64,000 bases of DNA, taken from contig PUFA01000022.1 of assembly GCA_003508835.1 (NCBI GenBank), positions 1,736,001 through 1,800,000 of the forward strand. The letters run 5' to 3'. The position numbers were made by a program, and so were the translations under genes. How positions within the stretch are numbered: position 1 is the stretch's first letter; each line of letters starts with the position of its first letter. Of the stretch, positions 36,265 to 47,815 are shown piece by piece. The notes under the pieces are model-generated. The model was not told where the DNA came from, did not search any database, and saw only the letters and a list, made by a program, of their open reading frames with translations. This DNA comes from Eonycteris spelaea (Eukaryota; Chordata; Mammalia; Chiroptera; Pteropodidae).

Positions 36265-37254
36265 GTTTTCTAACTGCTTTGTGCCTAGGGCTAGAAATAG
36301 CTCTACTGTGACCAGTCCGAGGGTTCTGGCATTCCTGTGTTCTGTCTACACATATCTAAATAGCTCCTTTATTTGACCTCACTTAAATGACCTTGATTTC
36401 ATTCTTGAGACCATGGCTGCTACACAGAGCAGAGGTTTGGGGGAGGTAGGTTTAATCCAGAAAATGTTAGAAGTCTGATTTTAGCACAGTTTCCAGCATT
36501 TATTCTCTACTTTAATCATTCTCATGATAAGTTGATAATAGCTATCTATTTTTCTTACACCAATGTATAATTTCAAAACGGGTTCAGAGATTAAAAGGAG
36601 AAGAGAGGGGTGTTGTTTCTACATCCCTATAACACTGTGGTGCGTTGGCGCATGGCCAGTAACCGTGAGAGATGGAAGCAGCTTGGCCCAAAAGAAAACG
36701 CGGAGTGTGAGGCTTCTGCTCTGCCCAGCACTGGAGCTGGCGAGCACGTAGAATTCCGGCAAGTGAGATTTGGTCTTTAGGCTTCAGTCAGCTTGGGCTG
36801 CCCCCGCCCCTGCCCTTTGGCAGTTCGGAACAGCTCATGCCGAGCTGTGCAGCTGTGCAGATTCTTTTTTTAACTGGCACGATCTTCAGTACGACACCTG
36901 GCCTCAGCATGTGGACCGCAGTGGTTAAGCTGGAATTGCAGAGCGATAAACGTGGCCAAGACAAGGCTGAGATCACAGTAAGGGCTCAGCTCAAAGCAGC
37001 CAGTGCTTTGGCCTAGCCGGACGGCGGTGGGTGTGACACATCTCCTTCCCTCTCTGCCGGATGCTTCTCGGTTCGTCAGCTGTCCAGCTCTCTAAAGATC
37101 AAAAGGCAGACTTCAGTGTGGAATACTGACTTTATCAGAATATTGTATATTGTTATGGACTGGCGTTTATATTGCTGAATGACAGATGTTAGAGGTGGCA
37201 GAGGATTAGTTTACACAGATTTCTCAGTCTTCCTGGGAATTGTATAGTCGAGGA
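36265..37254. other. Unassigned non-coding DNA
   Basis: No recognised gene or repeat. Confidence 0.45.
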
Positions 37255-37425
37255 CTGGGAATCTGGGTGCCTTTACACATGCGACTTCAGGTAGATGTCA
37301 CCTTCCCCTCCACTTTCCTGCAGTCTGCGGTCTCATGTTTACTCTGATTTATTAATAATAAAATCTATGACCACAGCTTCAGATTTTTGAGGTTCTCATT
37401 GAAGCTTCACTCACAAAAGTGAATG
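37255..37425 (+). mobile_element. Possible diverged MIR
   Basis: GACTTCAGGTAGATGTCACC, then TTTATTAATAATAAAATC, then a TTTTTGAGGTTCTCATTGAA stretch are in the order and spacing of MIR landmarks (GACCTTGGGCAAGTTACTTA, GGGGATAATAATA, GTTGTTGTGAGGATTAAATG). Identity is low. Confidence 0.4.
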
Positions 37426-37602
37426 CAATTAAGAAGTAATAGAAACCTTTCTAGATTGGAAGTATTTCATTTTCTTGGGCTGAGAGAGCCATGACAAATC
37501 ATTAGCCTCAGCCCAAAAAGTAGCCTAAAAAGGCTGGAGGCTGCAGGAATCAATTTATTCAGGGAAGATTTGAATTGATTTTGAACAACATGCTTTATTT
37601 TA

Positions 37603-37642
37603 TTGAAGAAAAAGAGGAAGAAAAAGAAAAGAAAAAAAAGGG
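37603..37642. repeat. Purine (GAA/AAAG) tract
   Basis: About 40 bases of A and G only (GAAGAAAAAGAGGAAGAAAA and onward), directly left of an L2 fragment. Low complexity. Confidence 0.8.
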
Positions 37643-37654
37643 ATAACTGTTTTA

Positions 37655-38075
37655 CTTATTAAGCACATACTATGTTAAGCTCTGTGCTGACAGTGGCCAG
37701 TGAGGCAGTTTCTGTCCTCAGGGGCCTAATATTCTAGAGACTCGACATGCAGGCATACTAAATTAAAACATATATGTAAGACAATCTATGAGGTCATTCC
37801 ACTTTATAGAGGAAAGTAAAGCAAGAAAAAGAGAAAGGGAAGTGGGGAACTTTGTGCTATTTTAGCATAATTTAAAAAATAAAGGCATTTGAGGAGAGAC
37901 TTAAATGAAGGGAGGAACCCAGCCTACAGATATTCTTGGGAATATAATTCAGATAACGGGAACAGCAGGTGCAAACATCCTGAGGCATGAATACCTTTGC
38001 CTAAGATACAGAGGAAGGCAGTGCGGCTTGAGCAGTGCGTGTGAGCAGGAGTGGTGGGAGATGAAGCTCCCATGG
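37655..38075 (-). mobile_element. LINE-2 3' end, about 420 bp
   Basis: The plus strand reads the reversed L2 3' end in full order: TTATTAAGCACATACTATGT, then GGCAGTTTCTGTCCTCAGGG, then a GCCTAATATTCTAGAG stretch, AGGCATTTGAGGAGAGACTT, GGGAACAGCAGGTGCAAACA and CCTGAGGCATGAATACC. These equal L2 landmarks such as CATTTGAGCAGAGACC and GGAACAGCAAGTGCAAAGGC. This is the best preserved L2 tail in the window. Confidence 0.9.
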
Positions 38076-39089
38076 AAGCCAAGCAAAGCTCTTCTGAAGT
38101 CATCCAGTCCCTGCGCAGTTGCCCTTCCCAAGCCGGTCACAGGGGCGTGGAGGCCTGCCTCAGGTGGAAGTGTTATTGATCAGCCCCAGTCACACACTCA
38201 ACTGCTGTGAGCCAGAAAGGACAGGTGCAAAGATCCACTCTCATCATGGCACTGGAACCTTCTCTCTCGATCCCATCTGAAAATTCAATCCACAGCCTAT
38301 CATTATGGTCTCCAAATGATAATTCCATCTTTCTCGAAATTTCTTGGTGAATGCACTAAATGGGGAGGGGTAGAGAAAACCAGTATGTCCTCTGGACTTC
38401 TGATCTAATGGACTAGATTACGTAAGTCAATGAGAGAAAGAGCGATCTCTCGGGTTTGTGGCCGATGAAGCTGAATTGGAGAAAATCTAGTTGACCTGCA
38501 GCGACAGGCAGTCTTCCTGACACGCTCCCCTTGGATCCAACTCCACACCTCGAAGCTGCAGGCCAGCCTCCTGGAGGGCTGGGACTTCCCTGGTAAGCTG
38601 GCAGGCACAGGGACAGGAGCACTTCCCAATGACCACCTGGGAGAGGCGGAGCGTCCGGGTTGCCCAGATCCTTAGTGAGCTCTTCCTCTATTGGGAAGAA
38701 GCAAGTGACTAAGAGGAAAGGATGGATGGCTAGAAGTTGCTCCCTCAGAAATGTTCTATGAAAATCTGAGAATATGGACTGTGCCCCCATTAATAACTAC
38801 ACACTACCCACCTCCAGAACCCCTGACTAGACCTTGGGGAGTCCGAGGCTCTCTACCATGGGTGGTGTTTAAGTCAGTTTCATTTAGATCTCAAAGGGCA
38901 GGTCCTTCAACTGACCTGCCCTACATTTGACAAGTCATTTCTCTTTTAAATAAAATCTCTAACACTGATTAATTTTTGCCACATTGGATCAAATTACCTT
39001 GGACCATTAAAATTATAAACCAAAATTAGGGTTAGGACCATAATTACATCCCTCACATACTTTATTATCACTTGATATCTATATTTCTT
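38076..39089. other. Unassigned non-coding DNA
   Basis: Overlapping minus-strand frames at 38405-38790 (up to 125 codons) show no domain. An A-run of about 16 occurs at 39090-39105. No insertion structure found around it. Confidence 0.45.
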
Positions 39090-39659
39090 AAAAAAAAAAA
39101 AAAAAGCAACCTGTCATCATAGATTATAGTAGTGACCCATAAGCATCGCTACCAGATGGACTCAAGAAGCACTTACTGCGAAAAAAATCGTTCGATGAAA
39201 TGATGGTCAAATACCAGACCTGTGCCCCACCCTCAAATGGCCTTGTTTTTACCATTAACACATTGTCACCACGTGTTAAATAGCAAGTCATAATCTGTTG
39301 CAGTAAAATACAGCATGACAGACTGCCACGAGCAGTATTTTATACATGATGTCCAGTAACCGAGGAACAATTTAAACACGGAAGGAAATATATTTCTAAA
39401 TGCAAAATTATCCATCTGTGTTTAAGTGTTTGTGTGTAATACTGTAGCAACTCGAGGCTCTTCTTGTTTTAAATATTTGGAAATTACGTTTCTATATTTA
39501 AAAACACTCGTCTCCCATCTGATAAAATTATCTCCAAGACTATCTTTAATTAGAACAGAAGCAGATGTATCGGGGTGGATTTCACCTCCAGAACTGCTGA
39601 CAGTGGGAATTCATCTCCAAGGTTTCTTTTTGTCTCCTTTTATGTGAAAGTTCTCTTAA

Positions 39660-40255
39660 TTCCCTGCCATCAAACGCACACGCTGAGGCCCCAGCGTGTG
39701 CAGCGCGTGTCACTGAGAGGAGTGGCACCTGTGACAGCCAACTGTCTCCCCTGGGGCCCGAGCGTCGCAGCGTCAGGGAGGGTTCGTGCACGGCCTGCAG
39801 CTGCTCACAGGGACCCCGGCCCATCTCACTGCACAGCTGGAGCGAAGCCTGGCAGACGATGCCCTCCCCTTCACCGCAAGCCCGGCTGGCGGACGTTAGA
39901 GGGGGTGAGCAAGGAGAGACAGGCGTGTCCCCGGGGCCGAGCTCCACCCAAGTCAGCCCCCGACCCCACCCCACAGAGCAGAGAACACTCTCGAAGTCCA
40001 AGTTTCTAGGTTTCTAAGCAGCGGCCCTTCCTTTGGCCTGTGCTGCTGCCTCTGCGGCAGAGCCCCCACGATTTCGTGTGGAGGTTTAGTCTTCATAAAT
40101 GGTGGCAGAGAGGATCGCGACCGAGGCAAAACTCAGACGGAGCGCCGGACGGTGCTCGCTGTGCGGCAGACTCCGGCAGACTCCGCTTCTGGGCAGCCGC
40201 CTCGCTGTCCTCCGTGGAAATTCCCAGCGGTCAGGAGGTGCTCACGGATATGGTG
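39660..40255. promoter_or_regulatory. CpG-rich patch (possible small CpG island)
   Basis: GC-rich and CpG-rich, densest at 40120-40240 with about 16 CpG in 130 bp by hand count (for example GAGGATCGCGACCGAGGC). Long overlapping frames on both strands (144 and 139 codons) follow from low stop frequency. No promoter elements or first exon recognised. A CpG-retaining GC-rich repeat is an alternative. Confidence 0.4.
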
Positions 40256-40399
40256 TGTGCAAAAGACGTTTATTCCCCACACCCTGCCCCCTTGAGTTTT
40301 TTCTCCCTTAAGCCAAAGATGTCAAACACACTGCAAATAATAAAATAATGAATGCTTATTTAATCTTGCTCTCCCGATTTAACAAATCAGCATTTTGCC

Positions 40400-41200
40400 C
40401 TATCTTTCTGAGGTCTGCTTTTAAATAAAATGCTACAGATAAAAGTCAAATCCTTTGTCACCTCCATGGCCCCCCCCTCCCCAGATGTAATCATAGCTTC
40501 AAGGGTATATCATTTCTATTCATGTGCTTATATTTATATTATATGTGTCAGGTGTTCATAAGCTAAAAATAACATTGCATTTGTGTTTATAAAATTTTCA
40601 TAAATTTTATCGCATTCATATAGTTTTGCTATTTGCTTTTTTCTCTTAACATTGTATTTTAAAAATTATTCTTATTGATTGTCGTTGCTCTGATTTATCT
40701 GCATGTAATATCCCATCATACGAATATAATGCAATATATGTGTCCATTTTCCTAAGTCACTAAGGTTTTTTTCTATCATTAACAGTGCTGCAATGAAAAT
40801 TTGCACATACTTGCTTTTCCATACGTGTGATGGTTTCTGTAGGACATATAGCTAGAGATTGAATTATTCCATTATGGACTAGAGGCTGCTTCAGATTTAC
40901 TAGAGAATGTGACATTGTAGTTGTACTTATTTGCACTCCCACCAACTACTATAAGAATTTGCCTAAGAAGTTGTATTTTCAGACACTTAAAATTCTTATA
41001 TTTAATGGGAGTAAAATCCTATTGTAGTTTTGATTTGCATGACTGATTAGTACTGGAATTGAGTATTCATATTTATTAGCTGTTTTCTGAATTGTCTGTT
41101 AATGTCATTGTTTTTCTATCAAATTATTTGCCTTTTTTTATATAAGTTCCTAAGAATTCTTCATATATTATCTATTCTATCCTTTTGTTCACTTTTGTCC
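40400..41200 (-). mobile_element. Old LINE-1 (L1ME-like) 3' region
   Basis: The plus strand follows the reversed 3' region of old mammalian L1: TGCATGTAATATCCCATCAT, then TCATTAACAGTGCTGCAATG, then ATTTGCACTCCCACCAACTA, TGTAGTTTTGATTTGCATGA, AATTGTCTGTTAATGTCATT and TTCTTCATATATTATCTATT. These equal landmarks in old L1 such as AATGCTGCAATGAA, CACTCCCACCAGCAATG and AGTTTTAATTTGCATTTC. Diverged with no intact frame. Family assignment is tentative. Confidence 0.8.
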
Positions 41201-41674
41201 TACAGAACATGGGTAGGACATAAATGGAAATTAATCCATATGAGAATGACATTCACTAGACCCCCCCCACCAGTCAATGTCACAATTTCCTTTAAACTTA
41301 AAACCAACATGGCTTCGGTGATTTCAAACCCCCATTATTCTTTTTTCCATGTTCTTCAGCACAGTCTCTACTTCATTTTCTAAGTTTTGGCTTTTCGGCA
41401 AATGATTGTTTCTGAGAAGATCAGTTGTTATATCACAAAATCTGAGGAGCCAGCGTATTTCCACAATCACAAATTAGGTCTAACAGTGGAAAAAACGTAA
41501 TGACAGAATACCTCTGTCTTCCAAGTTCATGTGAAAATTCAGATCTCTAAGAATCGTGAGAAATATTTGACACACGTTAAGTGACATGTTATATCTGTAT
41601 GTGTGATTCAGGTTTTGATTACTAGTTTATAGTAAAGCAGTGAACTGTCTTCTTCTGTATTCAAAATCTGCTAC
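41201..41674. other. Unassigned non-coding DNA
   Basis: No recognised feature. It may include more decayed L1 at the left edge. Confidence 0.4.
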
Positions 41675-41835
41675 ATAATATGCGGGGCCCAATGCAAAAT
41701 GAAAATGCAGAGCCCTCGTTTAAAACCAGTGTAAATTTCTATAGGGCAGTAGCAGAGCCGTAAACCAAGGTCAAGGCCATTGCCTGCGCAGGGCCCTGCG
41801 TGGCTGCATGGGACACGAGGACATGGAGCTGGCTT
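41675..41835. mobile_element. Medium-reiterated DNA-element fragment (family uncertain)
   Basis: ATGCGGGGCCCAATGCAAAA, TGAAAATGCAGAGCCC and later GTAAACCAAG plus GCAGGGCCCTGCG resemble a common mammalian non-coding DNA transposon with paired GGGGCCC motifs. I recall the pattern but cannot name it. Ends and target duplication not seen. Confidence 0.45.
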
Positions 41836-42339
41836 CTGCCTGCGTTACTGTTATGTTTCCTGCGCCTTTATCCTATTCCAGCGATTACCTTATACTAAAT
41901 GTATTTCACATATGTAATATTTTCCTTCATTACATAATTAGCATTTGCATGTTAAAAACACTGAACTCAGTCGTTTAATCAGAAAAACGTTTAACCCATT
42001 CTCAGATAAACTGAGAGATTGATAAAATGTACGCACTGTTTTAGAGGTTCTTATGACTGGAAAATGAAGGTAGACATGTAAATCATAGAATGCTGATGTC
42101 TGGCAAGTTAGTGGTTTGAAAGTACTAACTTTATGGAAATTATGTAAGACAGTTTTGATAAAACTCATCCATATTTTCTATTGTGAGATGAGGAAAGTTT
42201 CCAGAGAGTGCCAGCAAGACCACATTCCTGAGGATAACTTGTAAAACCTGCTTCATGGAAGGGGCATGTAACAGGCCAAACAGGGTTGAGACCGAAACTA
42301 ACAAGACACTCATGGTAACCCGAGAGTTAGGGCTGCCGC
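41836..42339. other. Unassigned non-coding DNA
   Basis: No recognised feature. The 151-codon minus-strand frame at 42140-42595 crosses the G-rich tract and the L2 scrap and is not a credible gene. Confidence 0.45.
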
Positions 42340-42377
42340 GGGTGTGTGCGTGTGGGGGCGGGGGGAGGCTGCGGGGG
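42340..42377 (+). repeat. G-rich tract with quadruplex potential
   Basis: G-runs at 42340-42342, 42354-42358, 42360-42365 and 42373-42377, with one long (11-nt) loop. Confidence 0.6.
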
Positions 42378-42399
42378 TCTAGATCAGGCAGATGGACAG

Positions 42400-42490
42400 C
42401 GCAGCGAATACTTATTGATTGCCGTCTGTGTGCCAGAACTCGAAAGTCAGGAATACAGCCAAGGGCAAGGAGAAAGACATAAAGAGCATT
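42400..42490 (-). mobile_element. LINE-2 tail fragment
   Basis: ACTTATTGATTGCCGTCTGT, then GTGCCAGAACTCG, then AGGAATACAGCCAAGGGCAA resembles reversed L2 tail (TATTGAGCACCTACTATGTG, CCAGGCACTG, GGGGATACAGCAGTGAACAA). Confidence 0.5.
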
Positions 42491-43019
42491 AGGAAACAGA
42501 GATAGTAGGTCTATTTTGTTACTTGACCCTTTTCTCTTCCCATAACAGAAAGGGTGGGAGAGGTCCCACCCACATAACGAGGCACCCACAGGCAAGTGGA
42601 GTTAAGCAGGGAGCAATTCAGGATTTGGCAAAGCTCAAGGATCTACGCGATTAGTCAAACCCTCTATTATAAGGATTTTAATTTTCTCTCGATCCAATAG
42701 AGACGTAATAAAGGACGAATTTGTGTTTAAGGCAGTGCTGAGGAAAATGCAACATGCAACAAATTACTATTAAGAACTTTTAGATGCAAAAATCTGAAAT
42801 TTGCAGATGATGAATATTTGTCGACAAGAGGACTATTTGTTCTTTAGTAAAGTGTACCATTTTCCATGTCATAATTTAGTATTTGTTCTAGTGTCTTAGG
42901 TAGAAAGAAGCTCAACAAAATAAGATTTTAATACATATTCAAGTTTGAAATCTAGAGATTATTTTTGTAGTTCATTAATTAGGCCTTTGCTTCTTGGCAC
43001 TAGCATAAAAAGTTGTTTT

Positions 43020-43110
43020 TCTAGCTATGGTAACAATGCAGTTTTGTTTTCCCCATCCGGAAAATTGAGATAATACCAACTCTATAGGCTAGGATTATGG
43101 AGCATATTGT
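43020..43110 (+). mobile_element. MIR fragment
   Basis: CCCCATCCGGAAAATTGAGA, then TAATACCAACTCTATAGGCT follow MIR (CCTCATCTGTAAAATGGGGA, then TAATAGTACCTACCTCATAG). Confidence 0.6.
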
Positions 43111-43529
43111 GTGTGCATGGAAATGTTCTCCAAGCTGAATTTTCAGAAAGAACAGAAGTAGGACGGGTGAAGGGGCCAATGGAACATCACACATAAAGCT
43201 CAGCTGTAGGAAAGATCATGATGTTCTTAAAATGTAAGTGGATGAAGCAATGCTGTTTTTTTTTAAAGGGGGTTAGTTAAGCACGCTCTTTTTCAGTGAC
43301 TTGAAGGATGTTCCAGCTATTCAGAATCTTCACTCTTGACAGTTTGCTAGAGATAAATTATTTTGTCCAGCTCTCAGTACTACATGAATTAAAGATGCAG
43401 TTAAAACTCATTCCCACACTGTAGGGAGTGCTCACCCACTCAGGAAATACTGTGCTTCCTACAGGTTTGTGACTCCTTCCCCACAGAGCCCTTTCACAGG
43501 GCAGCCTCAGAGGCAAAAGTGTGGATTTC

Positions 43530-43695
43530 AGATAAAGGGATATATATGGGCCTCACCCTCAGTCTTGCCATTTTCTAACTGGATGACAGCAAGTAATTAT
43601 GTTTTTGTTGTTGTTTTTATTGAGACAATGGGAATAATAATAACACCTACCTTACAGAGATTGGTTATGTCATACTGATAGTATGTAAATAAATG
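43530..43695 (+). mobile_element. MIR SINE
   Basis: GTCTTGCCATTTTCTAACTG, GATGACAGCAAGTAATTATG, then ACAATGGGAATAATAATAAC and ACCTACCTTACAGAGATTGG follow MIR (CTCTGCCACTTACTAGCTG, GACCTTGGGCAAGTTACTT, AAAATGGGGATAATAATA, CCTACCTCATAGGGTTG). A (GTT)n stretch sits in the middle. Confidence 0.7.
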
Positions 43696-44621
43696 ATCAA
43701 GCTGCCAACCTTCTCATAAAAAAATACAAAACTAGTTTACTTCAACCATTTTAGTACCAAAAAAGTCTGGAAATTGTTGCTCTTGATTTCGTGTTTATGA
43801 TTTCTATCATCACGATGTTGTGTATGGCTTCCTGGCAGCACAGCTAGACTAAAACAGCCGAGCAGCCCCCGTGGTCTAAGCTGTGTGCAGAGCACATCCA
43901 ACTCATGTGCAGAATCCCGAGAAAAATTGTCCCCTTTGTGCACCATGAATCTTATGCATATTAGGATGGAAAAAATGAACTCATTTTAAAATGCTAAATT
44001 AAATGAATAAAACATTGGCAGGATCTCTGTATCAGAGTCAAAAGAAAGAAGAACAGCTTACTTAGATCCTGTAAATAGCAATAGTGACATGATATGGCAA
44101 ATAGCATCAGATAATTTGGGATGATGAATTTGACTTTTTCTTATCATATACTCACTGGAAAAAGCACATAATGTTTTAAGAAGAAAATCACTGCCAGGGA
44201 GATTTGGTCCCGCAGCTGTGAAGGCCAAGGCGGGCTAGATGTAGAGTACAAACACGAATAAGTTTCAGAAAACGTGAAAGTGTCTAGAATGCCTTTTACG
44301 TAGAAATCGGTCATTGTGTGCTGTAGAGCCACATAGTCTAGTAATGTGACCTTGACTCTATTATGAAATATATATGGAATATGAGCTGAGATGTGCAACT
44401 GTTTTATTAAAACTCCGAGTAAATCAGGAAAGTCTCCTTACTCTCAGTTCTTCCAGTTATGTGGCACAAGAGTTCTGACACCGGTGCCGAATTCTTCTAA
44501 GACATTTCTCTATTATCTCATTTTTTTATTAAATGGAAAGTTCAGCTTCAAATGACAAACAGTGTATAAAATAATGTCCCTCTCCACTTTGGATATTTTT
44601 GTAATTTAGGAAAGGAACACA
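43696..44621. other. Unassigned non-coding DNA
   Basis: No recognised feature. Confidence 0.45.
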
Positions 44622-44667
44622 ATGATGATGATGATGATGATGGTGATGATGATGGTGATGATGATGG

Positions 44668-44707
<40 letters not shown>
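44622..44707. repeat. (ATG)n microsatellite with GGT interruptions
   Basis: About 28 trinucleotide units, mostly ATG/GAT with three regularly placed GGT variants in the left half and a pure run on the right. It abuts the MIR that follows. Confidence 0.95.
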
Positions 44708-44925
44708 ATAACGGCTAGTACCCGTGGAACCCATGGTATAGTCCAGATACGGTGCTAAGCGTTTCAACATACCTCAACCCAGCTGGATCTTCATAGTTAC
44801 CCAAACCTTGAAAGTTAGTAGTGCAATTCTAACTCCAAACGGGAAAACGTAGGCCGGCCCTGAGACTGGTGTATGCTCATACAGCCTGAGTAGCCTAACT
44901 ACGCAACAAACGGGCCTCTGATAAC
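44708..44925 (-). mobile_element. MIR SINE
   Basis: Plus strand reads TATAGTCCAGATACGGTGCT, AAGCGTTTCAACATACCTCA, then TCTTCATAGTTACCCAAACC, later a ACAGCCTGAGTAGCCTAACT stretch. This is reversed MIR (TATGTGCCAGGCACTGTTCT, AAGCGCTTTACATGTATTAA, ATCCTCACAACAACCC). Confidence 0.75.
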
Positions 44926-45689
44926 TGGATTGGCTCTTTTGAGGAACAAAAGGAAAGCTATTGGCATATTTTAAAATTTTCTAATTTAATTATTAAAGTT
45001 ATGTACATTAGTCAAGTTAAACGTGCCTTACTCGCGGTTCTATTTGCAAATACCCTCAGCAGGCTCCACATTTCCATTAAAAAATAATAATCATAAAACA
45101 ATAAAAAAATAGAAATTTTTAAGTAGCAAATTTATAGATTGCACAAACATTAAGTAGTATTTTCTTTGTCTTTAGTATGTATTGTTCTAGGTAAGGACAC
45201 AGTAAACTTTTTCAAGAAGTCTCATATTGCTTAGCAACAGCAGTGTCAAGAGCGGGGTGCCCAGAAGACGTGCCAGGGGTGGTTGTGCTAATCTGAGCTT
45301 TTCAGTTTTAATCTTTCTGCTGAAAATCTTAGGGAAGAAAAATGCTTGTTAGATGTTTAAATGGTGGAAAAGCATAACATAAAATGTGGTGCGATTGTGA
45401 GGAATAAATTTATCTAATAATGAGAAGTGGCAAAATATAAATAATGATGTTTAAAAACCACTGATTTATTTTTATTACAAGAAAACTACTTTTTTGGGTA
45501 AAAGAAGAACATCATGCAACTTCTCTTAAAGCTAGCTAAAGTAGGCATTAATTTCTTAATGCTACACTGTCTCTAAAACTGCACAAAAGCCTCTTACATT
45601 GCGAAGTAAAAATGATTGAAGTATTAGCCTGTGTAAAGTGCACAGATCTTAAAACGTGACGCTTGAAGCTTTTTTACATATAACTGCAA
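44926..45689. other. Unassigned non-coding DNA
   Basis: AT-rich. No recognised feature. Confidence 0.45.
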
Positions 45690-46780
45690 CCTGTAACCTC
45701 CACTCTGATAAAAAGATACTAGCACTTCAGAAACCTCTGTGTTCTCTGACTTCTTGTCACCATAGATTGGTTTTTCCTTCATATGAATGGAATCCAGCAG
45801 TCTTCTGCTGTGTTTGGCTTCTTTTCTTCAACGTTGTGTCTTCAAGATTCATGCATGATGTTGTGTCAGCAGTAATTCGTTCATTTTTATTGCTGCATGA
45901 TATTTTATTGTAGAATTCTGAGACCATTTATCCGTTCTGAGTAGTTAGTTATTATGCAGATGTTAGCTATCACGTACAATACATTACGAGTACTATAGTC
46001 CATGTGTTTTGCTGCACGTGTATATGCAGCTCTCTCGAGTATGTTCCTGGGAGTGGAGTGGCTGGACCCTGGGCCTCATGCATGTTAAGCTGGCGTCGGT
46101 CGGCTCGGGCAAGTGGTTTCTCAAAGCAGTTCTGTTAGCTTACATGGTAGCACCGTGGGAGAGAGCTGTTGCCCCACGCTCCCTCCTGCGCGGTGCTATC
46201 AGTCTTAATTATAGCTCTTGGCGGGGCGCAGACATGTCTCATGGTCTAAATTTGCTTTTCCCCGATGACTAATAAGGATGAGCTACTCTCCATAAGAAAA
46301 AAAGAATCTCTGCACAGAGATTGTCAAGTCTTCTGCTTCTTCGTCCTTTTATGTGTCTTTTTCTCTTCCAGTTGTAGAAATCTTTTCTGTTTTAGAAACC
46401 TATCATTTATCAGTATGTGCATTGCAAACTTTGGATATATAGTGGTTTCACTTCTCTTTGAAGAGTGACTCTTAGGGAAAGTTATTCATTTCAATGTAGG
46501 CCATTTAATTAATATTTTTCTTTGTATGTATTTTATTATATCCTGTTGAACAAATATTTTTTTCTACCCCAGTGATCTCTTCTAACTTGTTTTTTCTAAA
46601 TGCTTGGTCTTTTTAACCCTTTAGACCTTGACCTAAAATTTATGTATAATTGAGTTTGTGTATAAAATGACATAGAGATAAAAATTAGGTTCCCCCCCTC
46701 CCCCCGCCCCTGTGGATATTTAATTGAGTCTGGTAACGCATGGTCTAGAGTCTCTATCACTAAGGATTAATTCTGCACAC
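45690..46780 (-). mobile_element. Old LINE-1 (L1M) 3' region
   Basis: The plus strand follows the reversed L1 3' end: CCTTCATATGAATGGAATCC, TTGGCTTCTTTTCTTCAACG, TTCAAGATTCATGCATGATG, CATTTTTATTGCTGCATGAT, ATGTTCCTGGGAGTGGAGTG, then far right TTTCTACCCCAGTGATCTC and CCTTGACCTAAAATTTATGT. These equal L1 landmarks such as GGCTTCTTTCACTTAGCATA and CCTAGGAGTGGAATTGCTGG. The section about 46090-46330 is less clear. No frame is intact. Confidence 0.8.
46691..46710 (-). repeat. C-rich run (quadruplex potential on the minus strand)
   Basis: Two long C-runs and two shorter ones separated by single T or G. It lies inside the L1 fragment. Confidence 0.6.
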
Positions 46781-46814
46781 TCAAGAATTTCATATTAAAA
46801 AAGGCATTTAAGCT

Positions 46815-47815
46815 GTACTTTTTTGGCTCCTGGCTTCCTTTATTCAGTAGCTTGTGAAATTCATTGATTTTTTTTGGTGCTCAGTAATTCATCACTATTG
46901 CTATTGCTGCGTAAAATCCCATTGTATTCACATGCCGCAATTTGTGTAACTAGACACCTCTTAATAGATATTTAGGTTGTTTCCAGTATTTGGTTATTAA
47001 AGAATAAAGTTGGCATGGCCATTTATATATAAGCCTTTTTGTAGACATCTATTTTCACTCCTCTTGGGTCCATACTCAGGAATAGATTTGCTGAATCTGA
47101 TAGTGAATGTATGTTTAACTTCATAAGAAAGTATAAAACTTTTCCAAAGGAACTGCACTATTTTGGACTCCTAAGAGTAAAGTATTAGAATCCCATTTGC
47201 TCCACATGTTCAACAGCACTTGGTATTTTCCAAGCCCAGTTTGTCATATTGCTCTTTCTTTGATGGTTAGTGACTTTGTGTCATCACTGGGACATTTTTG
47301 CCTTCCCCAAAGTTAGGAATATTATGTCCTAGAATTTTTCAGTTTTTGCTTCTGCGTTTGCATCTGGGATCCACTTTGAGTTAAATATTGAGTATGAGGT
47401 GAGGATTGAGGTAGAAATGGTATCCTTTCCCCTTGTCACCTCTGGTGACAATGACCATATGTGTGCGTGCGTACTTCTGGACCCTGGATTCTGTTCCTTT
47501 AATTTACATACCTGTTTTAATGCCAATAGAACATTTTTTTGATCACTGATTGATTTATAATAAACCTTGATGTCAAGTAGTCTACATTCTCCAACTTTTT
47601 TCTTTTTTAAAACTGATTTTGCTATCCTAGATACTTTGCATTTCCACGTGCATTTTAGAATCATCTTATTAATTTCTACATAAAACCGGGTAGGAGAGTG
47701 ATTTGAATTTCATTGAAAAATATAGAACAAATTGAGAAGAATATATATTTTAACTTCGTCACATTTTGTAATCTGTGGAAATAATTTATTTCTCCATTTA
47801 GTTAGATAGTCTCTC
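46815..47815 (-). mobile_element. Second old LINE-1 (L1M) fragment, same orientation
   Basis: The L1 consensus restarts: GGCTCCTGGCTTCCTTTATT, then ATTTAGGTTGTTTCCAGTAT, CTCCTCTTGGGTCCATACTC, GAATAGATTTGCTGAATCTG, AAAGGAACTGCACTATTTTG, then GGATCCACTTTGAGTTAAAT, and at the right end ATTTGAATTTCATTGAAAAA, which corresponds to the 3' end of ORF2. The order repeats that of 45690-46780, so this is a separate insertion or a duplicate and not a continuation. Confidence 0.8.

Noticed and set aside
37150..37200. Start of an MLT1-type LTR (TGTTATGGACTG)
   Set aside because: The similarity ends after about 15 bases.
39020..39040. Interstitial telomere-like repeat (TTAGGGTTAGG)
   Set aside because: Less than two units, well within chance.
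39090..39105. A-run as the tail of a retroinsertion
   Set aside because: The left flank matches no element I know and no target duplication was seen.
39575..40009. 144-codon plus-strand and 139-codon minus-strand overlapping frames
   Set aside because: CpG- and GC-rich DNA has few stop codons. Neither product resembles a known protein.
42140..42595. 151-codon minus-strand frame
   Set aside because: It runs across a G-rich tract and an L2 scrap with no recognisable domain. Composition explains its length.
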